Source of the DNA: Dehalobacter restrictus DSM 9455
Lineage (GTDB): Bacteria; Bacillota; Desulfitobacteriia; Desulfitobacteriales; Syntrophobotulaceae
Direction: 5' to 3'
NCBI RefSeq assembly: GCF_000512895.1
Contig: NZ_CP007033.1
Location: 1,289,001 to 1,353,000, forward strand
Length of the DNA stretch: 64,000 nucleotides
The notes beneath the pieces are model-generated. The model was not told the DNA's origin and made no database searches. It saw only the letters and a list, made by a program, of their open reading frames with translations. The translations under genes were made by a program, and so were the position numbers. Shown in pieces: positions 35,334 through 44,138 of this stretch; the stretch's first letter is position 1, and every line of letters starts with the position of its first letter.

Positions 35334-35936
35334 ATGATGAAGAAAATGCTGTACGATCATATCAAGCAGTACTGGGTTATCTATCTGACGCTCTGCTGCG
35401 TATTTCTGGCAGGAGGTGTTTTCGGAGCAGTTGGGGTCGGTTCATTGGGCATAGAAAAAGCGAAAGAACTAACCGGTTTTTTTAACAGCCTGCTCGGAGA
35501 ACAACCAACCGCCATCGACACGTCATTCCTTCAGCAGCTGGCCAGGGATAACTTTATTATGATGGCAGGGATATGGGTCCTCGGCTTGACGGTGATCGGA
35601 GCTCCGCTGGTGTACCTGATCGTCTTTACGAGAGGATTTATCTTCGGTTTTACCGTTGTGTTTATTATTCAGTTGAAAAAAATGATGGGCTTGGGCTTGG
35701 TTCTGTTTACGGTCCTTTTTCCATCGCTTCTGGCAGTTCCGTGTCTTCTGCTCGGAGCCGGTCTAGCGACTGTTTTTTCGTTTCTTCTGCTGCAGGGTAG
35801 GATGCGGGGCGATTTTTTGAAGAATAACTTTCTCCACTACTGTGGCATGGCCTTATTGATCTCCATCGCGGCTTTAGCCACAGGCGTGATACAGGGATAT
35901 TTCACCATACTGGGGGCCCGCCTTTTTGGTTTATAG
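35334..35936 (+). CDS. spoIIM: Stage II sporulation protein M
   Basis: The 200-residue membrane protein has about five hydrophobic helices and SpoIIM signatures (LAGGVFGAVGVGSL, LVYLIVFTRGFIFGFT). With SpoIID and SpoIIP it forms the peptidoglycan-degrading machine that drives forespore engulfment. ATG 35334 follows GGGGAGG. It lies upstream of xerD as in B. subtilis. Confidence 0.92.
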   Translation: MMKKMLYDHIKQYWVIYLTLCCVFLAGGVFGAVGVGSLGIEKAKELTGFFNSLLGEQPTAIDTSFLQQLARDNFIMMAGIWVLGLTVIGAPLVYLIVFTRGFIFGFTVVFIIQLKKMMGLGLVLFTVLFPSLLAVPCLLLGAGLATVFSFLLLQGRMRGDFLKNNFLHYCGMALLISIAALATGVIQGYFTILGARLFGL

Positions 35937-36037
35937 ACAGGGTACGAGTCTTATTTTTTAAATTAAATATGAACGATAATCCCTAAAGAAAAGGATAATT
36001 CCTCCTTGCGTAGAAATGAACTGCGGGGAGGATATTT

Positions 36038-37009
36038 ATGTCTAAAGATAGCAAATTAAGGGATGATCTGTTAGAAGATTATCTGTACCATCTGCGTGTT
36101 GAAAGAGGGCTTTCCGTAAATACCTGTTCCAATTACAGCAGGGACCTCTATAAATTTGTGCTTTTTATTCAGGAAAATGGCAGGACAGTTTTGCAGTGCA
36201 GTACCTCAGACCTGATCACTTTCATTCTGGATGAAAAGAAGCAGGGGAAATCTGCAAGAACACTGGCCAGGTATACGGCAGCCTTAAGGGGATTTTACGG
36301 GTATCTGCTTCAGGAAGACAAAAGAAATGACGATCCAACGGTCTTTCTGGCGGCCCCTAAACTCGAACAAAAGCTGCCCCACGTCTTGTCGGAAATCAAT
36401 CTGACCAGGGCAATTGACCAGAACGATAGTCAAAATGATCTCAGCAGCAGGGACCGGGCGATTGTCGAGGTGCTCTATGGAAGCGGGCTCAGGGTCTCAG
36501 AGCTGATTGGACTCAGCCTGAACGATATTTCCTATCATTTAGGATATATTCGCTGCCGCGGCAAAGGGAATAAAGAAAGAATCGTACCTTTGGGTGAGCC
36601 CGGTATCCTTATCTTAAAGGCATACATTGATTCCACAAGGCAAATGCTGCTCGCCCGCAACCCGAAACCAACAGCAGAAGCCAGGAATATCCTTTTTCTC
36701 AATTCACGCGGCAAACCGCTGACACGTCAGGGTGTCTGGCTGATTCTGAAAAAATGGGCAGCGGAAAACAACTTGGGATCAAGTGTCTACCCGCATCTGT
36801 TAAGACATAGTTTTGCAACGCATTTGCTTGATAATGGCGCTGATTTGCGTTCGGTTCAAGAAATGCTTGGACATGCCGATATATCGACCACTCAGATCTA
36901 TACGCATTTAACAAAAAAACGCCTGCTGGATGTTTTCCGCAAATCTCATCCGCGGGCTAAAAAAGGAGGAAATACAGATGGTTCGGGCGATACTGATCGT
37001 AATGGATAG
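36038..37009 (+). CDS. xerD: Tyrosine recombinase XerD
   Basis: The 323-residue recombinase has an N-terminal SAM-like domain (about 12-100) and a catalytic domain with R152 (SGLRVSEL), H253-x-x-R256 (HLLRHSFATH), H279 (LGHADIS) and Y288 (TQIYTH). XerD resolves chromosome dimers at dif with XerC. The Lys/Gly-rich tail (about 306-323) is longer than usual because the stop lies 31 nt inside deoB. Confidence 0.93.
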   Translation: MSKDSKLRDDLLEDYLYHLRVERGLSVNTCSNYSRDLYKFVLFIQENGRTVLQCSTSDLITFILDEKKQGKSARTLARYTAALRGFYGYLLQEDKRNDDPTVFLAAPKLEQKLPHVLSEINLTRAIDQNDSQNDLSSRDRAIVEVLYGSGLRVSELIGLSLNDISYHLGYIRCRGKGNKERIVPLGEPGILILKAYIDSTRQMLLARNPKPTAEARNILFLNSRGKPLTRQGVWLILKKWAAENNLGSSVYPHLLRHSFATHLLDNGADLRSVQEMLGHADISTTQIYTHLTKKRLLDVFRKSHPRAKKGGNTDGSGDTDRNG

Positions 37010-38162
37010 TGTTGGCATCGGAGCAATGCCGGATGCAGCCCAATATGGCGATGAAGGAAGCAATACACTTGCGAATATATCCAAGCAGGCAGGCGGATTG
37101 AAAATCCCGAATCTTGAGCGTATGGGTCTTGGCAACGCACGCGAAATTCCTTTTGTTTCTCCCCAAAGCAATCCTGCCGCAAATTACGGGTTCATGGCTG
37201 AAAGATCAAAAGGCAAGGATACCATCACCGGCCATTGGGAAATGACCGGTATCATTCTGGATCAGGCCTTCCCAACTTTTCCGTCCGGCTTTCCAAATGA
37301 TTTTATCAGAAGGTTTGAAGAACGAATCGGCCGGCTGACTTTAGGCAATGAGGTGGCATCCGGCACGGAAATTATGCAGCGCCTCGGGGCAGAGCATGTC
37401 AGGACTGGACAACCGATTGTTTATACCTCAGCCGATTCGGTATTCCAGATTGCGGCGCATGAAGGGGTCATCCCGCTAAGCGAACTGATGGAAATATGCA
37501 GAATTGCCCGGGAAATGCTGCAGGGTGAATTACGGGTTGCCCGCGTTATTGCGCGTCCTTTTCTCGGTGAAGCAGGCAATTATCAACGAACGACCAACAG
37601 GCATGATTTTGCAGTTGACCCCCCTGCCAGAACACTGCTGGACAGGATTACTGAAGCCGGGCAGAAGGTGTTGGCAGTCGGCAAAATCAACGATATCTTT
37701 AATGGCAAAGGAGTCAGTGAGCATGTCAGCTCCCGTGGAAATGACGATGGAATCAGCAAGACTCTTGAATATCTGCGGCGGGATGACCCCGGCTTGATTT
37801 TTACAAACCTTGTTGATTTTGATATGGTTTATGGACACCGCAATAATGTCAGGGGTTATGCCGAGGCCCTTGAGGCCTTTGATGCCAGAATTCCGGAAAT
37901 TACCGGCATTCTCAGGCAGGATGATATCCTGTTTATTACGGCCGACCATGGCTGTGATCCGACGACAGCAAGCACAGATCATTCCCGGGAATACGTTCCG
38001 CTGCTTGTTTACGGGCCGAAGCTGAAGCAGGGAGTGAATCTTGGACAGAGAGCCTGCTTTGCAGATCTTGGAGCGACCATTGCCGAATATTTAGGGGTAC
38101 AGTGGCTTGAAAACGGAACCAGTTTTTATACGGAATTAAAAGGAGAGAACCAGCATGATTAA
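36978..38162 (+). CDS. deoB: Phosphopentomutase
   Basis: The 394-residue metalloenzyme interconverts ribose/deoxyribose 1- and 5-phosphates. It has an alkaline phosphatase-like core with metal ligands in ILIVMDSVGIGAMPDA and ITADHGCDPTT and the phosphorylated Thr region SKGKDTITGHWEM. ATG 36978 follows AGGAGG and lies inside the xerD end. It is in an operon with punA and pdp for nucleoside salvage. Confidence 0.95.
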   Translation: MVRAILIVMDSVGIGAMPDAAQYGDEGSNTLANISKQAGGLKIPNLERMGLGNAREIPFVSPQSNPAANYGFMAERSKGKDTITGHWEMTGIILDQAFPTFPSGFPNDFIRRFEERIGRLTLGNEVASGTEIMQRLGAEHVRTGQPIVYTSADSVFQIAAHEGVIPLSELMEICRIAREMLQGELRVARVIARPFLGEAGNYQRTTNRHDFAVDPPARTLLDRITEAGQKVLAVGKINDIFNGKGVSEHVSSRGNDDGISKTLEYLRRDDPGLIFTNLVDFDMVYGHRNNVRGYAEALEAFDARIPEITGILRQDDILFITADHGCDPTTASTDHSREYVPLLVYGPKLKQGVNLGQRACFADLGATIAEYLGVQWLENGTSFYTELKGENQHD

Positions 38163-38988
38163 TGAACAAGTCATGACGACATGGCTGAATGATGCCCAAA
38201 ATTTTCTGCTCAAGAAAATCCCATATATTCCTGAACTAGGAATCATTCTGGGTTCAGGTCTTGGCAAGCTGGCCGAACTTGTGGAAGATGCGGTCGTTAT
38301 TCCGTACAGTGAGATCCCGCATTTTCCTGTGTCTACCGTTACAGGGCATTCCGGCAAGCTGATTGTCGGAACACTGGGGGACAGAAAGGTCATGGCTCTC
38401 CAGGGACGTTTCCATTATTACGAAGGTTATGAGATGCATGAAGTGACTTTCCCCGTCCGTCTGATGCAAACGATCGGGATGAAAGGCTTGGTCGTGACCA
38501 ATGCCGCCGGCGGCATCCATCCGGACTACCGTCCCGGTGATCTGATCGTGATCAAAGACCATATCAATCTGACTGGAAGCAATCCGCTGCGCGGAGCGAA
38601 TCTCAGCAATCTTGGACCGCGTTTTCCGGATCTCAGTGAAGCCTATGACGGCAAATGGAGAGAGCTGGCGCTCTCCCTGATGACGGAGCACGGCTTGAAT
38701 CCACGGCAGGGAGTCTATGCGGCTCTCAGCGGACCGAGCTATGAGACGCCTTCGGAAATCCGTTATTTGAGAACGATTGGGGCCGACCTTGTTGGGATGT
38801 CCACCGTACCGGAAGTCATTGTTGCGAATCACGGCGGGATGAAAGTGCTCGGCATTTCATGTGTGACCAACATGGCCGCCGGGATCTTGGAGCAAAAGCT
38901 CGACCATCAGGAGGTATTGGCGACGGCGGATCGAATTGAGGAGACGTTTCTGCGGTACATGGGGCAGCTAATCGCGTTGCTGGACTAA
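38155..38988 (+). CDS. punA: Purine nucleoside phosphorylase
   Basis: The 277-residue enzyme splits purine (deoxy)nucleosides with phosphate. Landmarks are ILGSGLGKLAE, the phosphate site TGHSGKLIVG, FHYYEGY, VVTNAAGGI, GPSYETPSEIR and GMSTVPEVIVANH. It overlaps deoB by 8 nt. The ribose 1-phosphate released feeds DeoB. Confidence 0.95.
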   Translation: MINEQVMTTWLNDAQNFLLKKIPYIPELGIILGSGLGKLAELVEDAVVIPYSEIPHFPVSTVTGHSGKLIVGTLGDRKVMALQGRFHYYEGYEMHEVTFPVRLMQTIGMKGLVVTNAAGGIHPDYRPGDLIVIKDHINLTGSNPLRGANLSNLGPRFPDLSEAYDGKWRELALSLMTEHGLNPRQGVYAALSGPSYETPSEIRYLRTIGADLVGMSTVPEVIVANHGGMKVLGISCVTNMAAGILEQKLDHQEVLATADRIEETFLRYMGQLIALLD

Positions 38989-39097
38989 CGGTATGCATTA
39001 TAGGCATGCTTTCACGCCTGGAAACCTCTTCAGGGGCTGTCTGGGTTTCCAAATTACTTTAGGGGTAGATCTCCGTGTAAAAATTCTATTTGGGTAG

Positions 39098-39202
39098 GTC
39101 AGCGTGCCACAGCACCGCTCTTCGGCTATTGCGCCCTCCGTGGCGCAAAAAGCCGCGCTACGCAATCCTGCTCCGCTCTTCGCGGAGCCGTGGCACGCTG
39201 AC
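39098..39202. repeat. 105-bp palindromic repeat, copy A
   Basis: Its ends are a perfect 13-bp inverted repeat (39098-39110 with 39190-39202). Inside are smaller hairpins (GCGCC...GGCGC, CTCCGC...GCGGAG). Bases 39110-39159 are identical, in inverted orientation, to 39471-39520 of copy B. It is the first part of a 573-bp gene-free gap between punA and pdp. Confidence 0.85.
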
Positions 39203-39428
39203 TGATCTGAGGGTTTTATTTCAGCGCAGATAATCGCAGATGATTGTTGAAAATACAGTTGTTCCAATGATAACTCATTTCTTTAGCTGGAAGCCTCATC
39301 TATTAACTGTGAGCTTTGTTCATCTGTGGATGTAGGGTTGTCGCTTTCGTATTGAAATGCTTGCGACAATGCCATGATAAAACGCTTCTTACATCATGAC
39401 ATGCACAATAGACTTAGACTTGTAATCA

Positions 39429-39532
39429 GTCTGGGTGTCACAACTCCGCGAGAAGCGGAGCACGATGCGGAGCGCGGCTTTTTGCGCCACGGAGGGCGCA
39501 ATAGCCGAAGAGCGGTGCTGTGACACACAGAC
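39429..39532. repeat. 104-bp palindromic repeat, copy B (inverted)
   Basis: Its terminal arms (39429-39442 with 39519-39532) pair with one mismatch. The arm sequence differs from copy A, yet both arms changed together. A 50-nt internal block is identical to copy A. The 226 bp between the copies has no gene. Confidence 0.85.
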
Positions 39533-39561
39533 CAGCCCCAAATAAATAGTTATAAGGCGGC

Positions 39562-40872
39562 ATGAATACGATGAGAATGGTTGAGCTGATTGAAAAGAAG
39601 AAAAACGGCTATCCGCTGACGCGGGAGGAGATCAGGTTTATCGTTCAGGGTTATGTTCAAGGAAAAATCCCGGACTATCAGGTCTCGGCCTGGGCGATGG
39701 CGGTCTATTTTAAGGGAATGACCGTTCAGGAGACATCGGAGCTGACCATGGCGATGGCGGAGAGCGGAGACCAGCTTGAACTGTCCCTTCCGGGGAAAGT
39801 ATTTGTCGATAAGCACAGTTCCGGAGGTGTCGGGGACAAGACTACGCTGGTTGTCGCTCCGCTGGTGGCGGCCTGCGGCGTCCCGGTTGCCAAGATGTCC
39901 GGTAGAGGACTCGGACACACTGGGGGAACCATCGACAAACTCTCTGCTATTCCCGGATTCCGGGTCGAGTTAGGAGAGCAGGAATTCCTGCAGCAGGTCG
40001 GCAGGATCGGCTTAGCGGTTATCGCTCAGACCGGAAGGATGGTTCCAGCAGATAAAAAACTCTATGCCTTACGGGATGTTACGGCAACCATCGATTCGAT
40101 TCCGATGATCGCTTCTTCGATCATGAGCAAAAAGATTGCTGCGGGTGCCCAGGGAGTTGTGCTGGATGTAAAATACGGCTCAGGTGCCTTTATGGCGACT
40201 TTGGAAGAAGCTGAAACACTGGCGGAAATCATGATTGGGATCGGTAAAAATCTGGGCAGAGATATGGTGGCGGTACTGAGCAGTATGGATCAGCCGCTCG
40301 GGAGGGCCGTCGGCAATGGTATTGAAGTTCTCGAGGCGATTGAGTGTCTGCAGGGGAACGGACCTGATGATTTAATGGAAGTGTGTCTGGAACTGGCAAG
40401 CTGGATGCTTGTGCTCGGGAAGAAAGCTGCTACAATCACGGAAGCTGGCGAGATCCTGAAAGATACACTGCAGAGCGGCAGGGCCTGGGAGAAATTTTTG
40501 GCGTTTGTTCAAGCCCAGGGAGGCGATACGGCCGTGCTGCATGCCAAAAACCTGCCCTTGGCTTCAGAGAAAATCGTTTATAAAGCCGAAAGAGCAGGTT
40601 ATATTCAGCATATTGATGCCCGGAAGATTGGACTTCTGGCCATGGTTCTTGGAGCCGGCCGGGAAAACAAAGACAGTGAGATCGACTTTGGCGCAGGCGT
40701 TTATCTGTTGAAAAAGGCCGGTGACGCAGTTCAAGCCGGTGAGCCATTATGCATGCTGCATACTTCTTCTGCCGAAAAAAGTTCGCTTGGATTGGCAAAG
40801 GCTGCAGAGGCGATTACAATTGGCGAAGAAAAGCCGCTGCTTAAGCCAACGGTTTCGACAGTGATCCGGTAA
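39562..40872 (+). CDS. pdp: Pyrimidine-nucleoside phosphorylase
   Basis: The 436-residue enzyme splits uridine, thymidine and related nucleosides. Signatures are KHSSGGVGDKTTLVVAPL (phosphate loop), KMSGRGLGHTGGTIDKL and VLDVKYGSGAFM. It completes the deoB-punA-pdp salvage set. The 573-bp gap with two palindromic repeats separates it from punA, so it may have its own promoter or rely on readthrough. Confidence 0.95.
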   Translation: MNTMRMVELIEKKKNGYPLTREEIRFIVQGYVQGKIPDYQVSAWAMAVYFKGMTVQETSELTMAMAESGDQLELSLPGKVFVDKHSSGGVGDKTTLVVAPLVAACGVPVAKMSGRGLGHTGGTIDKLSAIPGFRVELGEQEFLQQVGRIGLAVIAQTGRMVPADKKLYALRDVTATIDSIPMIASSIMSKKIAAGAQGVVLDVKYGSGAFMATLEEAETLAEIMIGIGKNLGRDMVAVLSSMDQPLGRAVGNGIEVLEAIECLQGNGPDDLMEVCLELASWMLVLGKKAATITEAGEILKDTLQSGRAWEKFLAFVQAQGGDTAVLHAKNLPLASEKIVYKAERAGYIQHIDARKIGLLAMVLGAGRENKDSEIDFGAGVYLLKKAGDAVQAGEPLCMLHTSSAEKSSLGLAKAAEAITIGEEKPLLKPTVSTVIR

Positions 40873-40884
40873 AAGGGGTAGTAA

Positions 40885-40912
40885 CAGCGAAGCTGTCACC
40901 AGAGGCAAAGTA
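40885..40912 (+). repeat. 28-bp island repeat, copy 1 (direct)
   Basis: It is identical over 28 bp to the reverse complement of 46310-46337; the shared AGGGGTA flank lies just upstream. It contains the short hairpin ACAGC-GAA-GCTGT and ends 8 bp before the stop of the recombinase pseudogene, so it may be a former element end. Confidence 0.75.
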
Positions 40913-40919
40913 AATGGTG

Positions 40920-41285
40920 TTATATGGGGAATTTGTTGATAACATCGTTATATTCTGCTTGTGCGTCTGTTATTGCTAATTTCAATATACTTCTAATGAC
41001 TTTCGACTCTCGTAGGCAGAATAAGGTTGAATCAGTGCATCATCGATGCCTTGCTTTTTTAACCAGGTTAACGAAAAATGCCTTAATTTATGCGGTGATA
41101 AGTTTTGTGCCAGCTCTGCTTCTTCTGTATACTTAGCCAGGATTTTTCGGATACCACGGTCTGATGAATATTTCTTTTTTCATGAAGATTCAAACAGGTA
41201 AACGGCTTGTTTTTTGGACATTAAATCAGCGTGCATGGCCAGTAACTCCTTAAATGACTGAGGGAACGGGACAATGCGATCCTTG
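40920..41285 (-). pseudogene. Tyrosine recombinase, C-terminal part (interrupted by IS66)
   Basis: On the minus strand the sequence reads DRIVPFPQSFKELLAMHADL, then [19 protein letters not shown], then [18 protein letters not shown], the catalytic H-x-x-R half of a phage-type integrase. A stop after LFESS and a frameshift before KLAITDAQAEYNDVI break it, and the usual GH before the final Tyr reads AY. It joins exactly to 43844-44003 when the IS66 element and one 8-bp duplicate are removed (NKDR|IVPF). Confidence 0.85.
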
Positions 41286-41407
41286 GTAAGCGTAAACCAT
41301 GTAGGCGGATTGTCATAGAATCAGCAGAATGAGAGAATATCCCAAAGAGTCTAAGTGTCACCAAAAGAGTCTAAGGTAGACATTTAGATAGAATGGGAGT
41401 GACTCAA

Positions 41408-41740
41408 ATGGAGCAAAGCCTGCAAACCTTAAGCGTAAACCAACGGCTGGCCGAGTGGAGCGAGCGGATCTCATCCTGCCGGAACAGTGGAATAAGCATC
41501 AGGCAATGGTGCCTGGAAAACGGGATTGTCGAGAAAACATATTACTATTGGCAACGCCGAGTGTTTAAAGCATTGACCACGCATCAAGAGCCGTACTTTG
41601 CCAGAGTTCCCGTTGAACGCCGGAATGACTGTCTGGAAATAGCGGCAACAGTGCGCATCGGAAATGCCGAAGCCGACATTTACCCCAGCGCAGATGCATC
41701 AGCCATTGAAGCAATCTGCCGCGCGCTGAAGTCATGCTGA
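41408..41740 (+). CDS. tnpA: IS66 accessory protein TnpA
   Basis: The 110-residue protein has a helix-turn-helix typical of IS66 OrfA: EWSERISSCRNSGISIRQWC and VEKTYYYWQRRVF. ATG 41408 follows GGGAGTGA. It overlaps tnpB by 7 nt. It is needed with TnpB for IS66 transposition in some members. Confidence 0.88.
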   Translation: MEQSLQTLSVNQRLAEWSERISSCRNSGISIRQWCLENGIVEKTYYYWQRRVFKALTTHQEPYFARVPVERRNDCLEIAATVRIGNAEADIYPSADASAIEAICRALKSC

Positions 41741-42090
41741 ATGATTTCACCGGAGCCGACTGCATCTATATTGCCTGCGGATACACCGATCTTCGATGCG
41801 GGATTGACGGTCTATCTGGAATCGTCCAGCAGAAGTTTCGGCTGGATCCGTTTTCGAGCACCCTGTTTCTATTTTGCGGACGCCGATGTGACCGGATAAA
41901 AGCTCTGTATTGGGAAGGCAATGGGTTTGTTCTCCTGTACAAACGGCTTGAAAACGGAAGGTTTCAGTGGCCGCGTAGCCCCGCCGAAGCGCAGGCGCTT
42001 ACCCCACAGCAGTACCGGTGGCTAATGGAAGGTTTAAGCGTAGAACAACCCAAAGCACACCGTCCGGCGTCAGGCCTCTGCATGGTTTAA
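41734..42090 (+). CDS. tnpB: IS66 accessory protein TnpB (Orf2)
   Basis: The 118-residue protein carries the TnpB hallmark YIACGYTDLRCGIDGL, FLFCGRRCDRIKALYW and the final ALTPQQYRWLMEGL. It is the small conserved accessory protein of IS66 elements, not the RNA-guided nuclease of the same name. Confidence 0.93.
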   Translation: MLNDFTGADCIYIACGYTDLRCGIDGLSGIVQQKFRLDPFSSTLFLFCGRRCDRIKALYWEGNGFVLLYKRLENGRFQWPRSPAEAQALTPQQYRWLMEGLSVEQPKAHRPASGLCMV

Positions 42091-42174
42091 GAAGGCTCAG
42101 AAAGGGTTCGAAAAGAATACTGGAAACCCTTGAAAACACTGGAAAAACTGGCTTTTTCATGGTATAATTTTGTT

Positions 42175-43776
42175 ATGAAAGAGCTACAAAAAAATGAGAT
42201 AAATAACGCCGAAATGGTCACCATTTCACGTGCGGAATATGAAGCACTTAAGGCACACAACACAGAGTTAAACAAACAGATTGAGTTGCTTCTGCAACAG
42301 ATACGCCTGGGCCAAAAGAAACGCTTCGGATCTTCCTCCGAAAAAACGCAGGAAGCGGTCATGGAGCAACTGAGCCTTTTGTTTAACGAGGCAGAAGCGT
42401 ATATTAAAATCGAGTCACCAGAGAAAACAAAAGTTGCTGCCCATACCCGCCAAAAGCGTTCCGGCAGCCTTGAGGAAATCCTGCCGGATAATGTCCCCGT
42501 TGAAGTCGTTGAGCATCGTCTTTCTGAGGAAGAACGGCTTTGTGCAGCCTGCGATACTGTCATGCAGGAAATCGGCAAGGAAGTCCGCCGCAGCCTTGTA
42601 ATTGTTCCGCCACAGGTAAAAATCCGTGAAGACCGGTATTTCAGCTATGCCTGCCTGACCTGCAAAGCAGAGGCCTTGGAAACCCCCGTGTTGAAAACAC
42701 GGAAAGATAAACCCGTCATCTCCGGAAGCTTTGCCTCCCCGGAAGCGATAGCTCACATCATGACCCAGAAATTCGTCATGTGTTCTCCCCTTTACCGACA
42801 GGAACAGGAGCTGAATCGAAGCGGTGTGATGCTATCCCGTCAGACGATGTCCAGCTGGATCTTAAGAGTAGCCGAGGACTGGTTGAAACCAGTGTATGAG
42901 GAGATGCACCGACGGCTCTTGCAGCACAGTGTTCTCTTCGCGGATGAGACCACCTTGCAAGTACTCAAAGAACCAGGCAAGAAGGCGCAAGCCAAAAGCT
43001 ACATGTGGATGTACAGAACCGGCGGGGATACAGAGCACCCGCTCATACTTTATGAATACAAGCCGGATCGAAAAGCTGAAAACCCGAAGAAATTTTTGGA
43101 AGGATTCTCCGGATACCTGCATGCGGATGGTTATCAGGCTTATTACACGTTGCCGGAAAACATCACGGTAGTCGGTTGCTGGGCCCATGCTCGGCGTAAA
43201 TTTGATGAGGCGGTCAATTCCTTGCCAAAATCCGAGCAAAAAGGATCTTCGGCAGTAATTGGGCAAGAGTATTGCAACAAGCTATTCTCGATTGAGGATA
43301 AGCTTAAATGTCTTACCCCTGAAGAACGATATACCCAGCGGCTGGAGTTGGAAAAACCGGTTCTGGATGCCTTCCTGACTTGGGCACAAACAAGAAACGC
43401 AGCTCCGAAGTCTGCCCTTGGAAAAGCCTTATATTATCTGCAACAGCAGTGGCCTCACTTGATAGAGTATCTGAAGGACGGCCGGCTGGAGCTCTCTAAC
43501 AACCGAGCAGAACGGAGTATAAAACCTTTTGTCATGAGCCGAAAAAACTTTCTATTCGCAAATACGCCGAATGGTGCCCAGGGCAGTGCAATAATTTATA
43601 GCCTAATTGAAACCGCCAAGGAGAATGACCTTGATCCGTACAGGTATCTGGTATATGTCCTGAACACTGCTCCTAACATTGATCAAACACATCCAGACTG
43701 GGTGATTCCATTACTCCCGGCAAATGCTCCTGAGCATTGCCGAGTACCGTATGCTAAGAGCAAATGCGACGAATGA
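42175..43776 (+). CDS. tnpC: IS66 transposase TnpC
   Basis: The 533-residue DDE transposase has an N-terminal coiled coil (about 20-50), a GQKKRFGSSSEKT basic region, a Cys-containing zinc-like segment (LCAACDTVMQEIG, YACLTCKAE) and a catalytic core with FADETTLQVL, LHADGYQAYY and LSNNRAERSIKPFVMSRKNF. ATG 42175 is preferred over TTG 42130. It is full length. Confidence 0.95.
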   Translation: MKELQKNEINNAEMVTISRAEYEALKAHNTELNKQIELLLQQIRLGQKKRFGSSSEKTQEAVMEQLSLLFNEAEAYIKIESPEKTKVAAHTRQKRSGSLEEILPDNVPVEVVEHRLSEEERLCAACDTVMQEIGKEVRRSLVIVPPQVKIREDRYFSYACLTCKAEALETPVLKTRKDKPVISGSFASPEAIAHIMTQKFVMCSPLYRQEQELNRSGVMLSRQTMSSWILRVAEDWLKPVYEEMHRRLLQHSVLFADETTLQVLKEPGKKAQAKSYMWMYRTGGDTEHPLILYEYKPDRKAENPKKFLEGFSGYLHADGYQAYYTLPENITVVGCWAHARRKFDEAVNSLPKSEQKGSSAVIGQEYCNKLFSIEDKLKCLTPEERYTQRLELEKPVLDAFLTWAQTRNAAPKSALGKALYYLQQQWPHLIEYLKDGRLELSNNRAERSIKPFVMSRKNFLFANTPNGAQGSAIIYSLIETAKENDLDPYRYLVYVLNTAPNIDQTHPDWVIPLLPANAPEHCRVPYAKSKCDE

Positions 43777-43843
43777 TTTTTATATGACGCGAGCCTGCTG
43801 GTTACGGCGGGCTCTTTTTTACGCCGCTAGAGTTTACGCTTAC

Positions 43844-44003
43844 GATCCTTGTTCCCTTTCCCTTTATTTATTCGTATTTGGCAGTAATGAAAATCAACAT
43901 CTGCAAGCTTGATATTTATTAATTCACTAACCCTTGCGCCGGTATAAAGTAATGTTTTAACTATCATCATATCTCGGAAGGAAGTTTTTGGATTTCCAAA
44001 CCA
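43844..44003 (-). pseudogene. Tyrosine recombinase, middle part (N-terminus missing)
   Basis: The minus-strand frame reads [19 protein letters not shown], then [19 protein letters not shown] with the catalytic Arg, then KGKGNKDR up to the IS66 junction. Upstream of about 44003 the similarity stops, so the N-terminal domain (some 150 residues) is lost. Together with 40920-41285 it forms one decayed integrase gene. Confidence 0.82.
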
Positions 44004-44138
44004 CATCGTAAATATTGCAAATTCCAACAAAATTCTCCATTTATATATGGTAAAATATGTATATAAATTGAAAGGAGGATTTTTGGTACTAAAAAGGTTA
44101 TCCATGTTTATATGCATAAAATTAGGAGGTAAATTAAA

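Larger units (their letters stand above)
41286..43843 (+). mobile_element. Complete IS66 family insertion sequence
   Basis: The 2558-bp element has 12-bp identical ends (GTAAGCGTAAAC at 41286-41297, its complement at 43832-43843), three genes (tnpA, tnpB, tnpC) and a flanking 8-bp target duplication GATCCTTG (41278-41285 and 43844-43851), as expected for IS66. It sits inside a tyrosine recombinase gene. All three genes are intact, so it may be active. Confidence 0.95.

Noticed and set aside
39098-39532. CRISPR array
   Set aside because: Only two inverted copies of about 105 bp with internal hairpins, no short direct repeats with spacers and no cas genes.
41734-42090. TnpB as an RNA-guided nuclease
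   Set aside because: The sequence is the short IS66 Orf2 protein; it shares only the name with IS200/IS605 TnpB.
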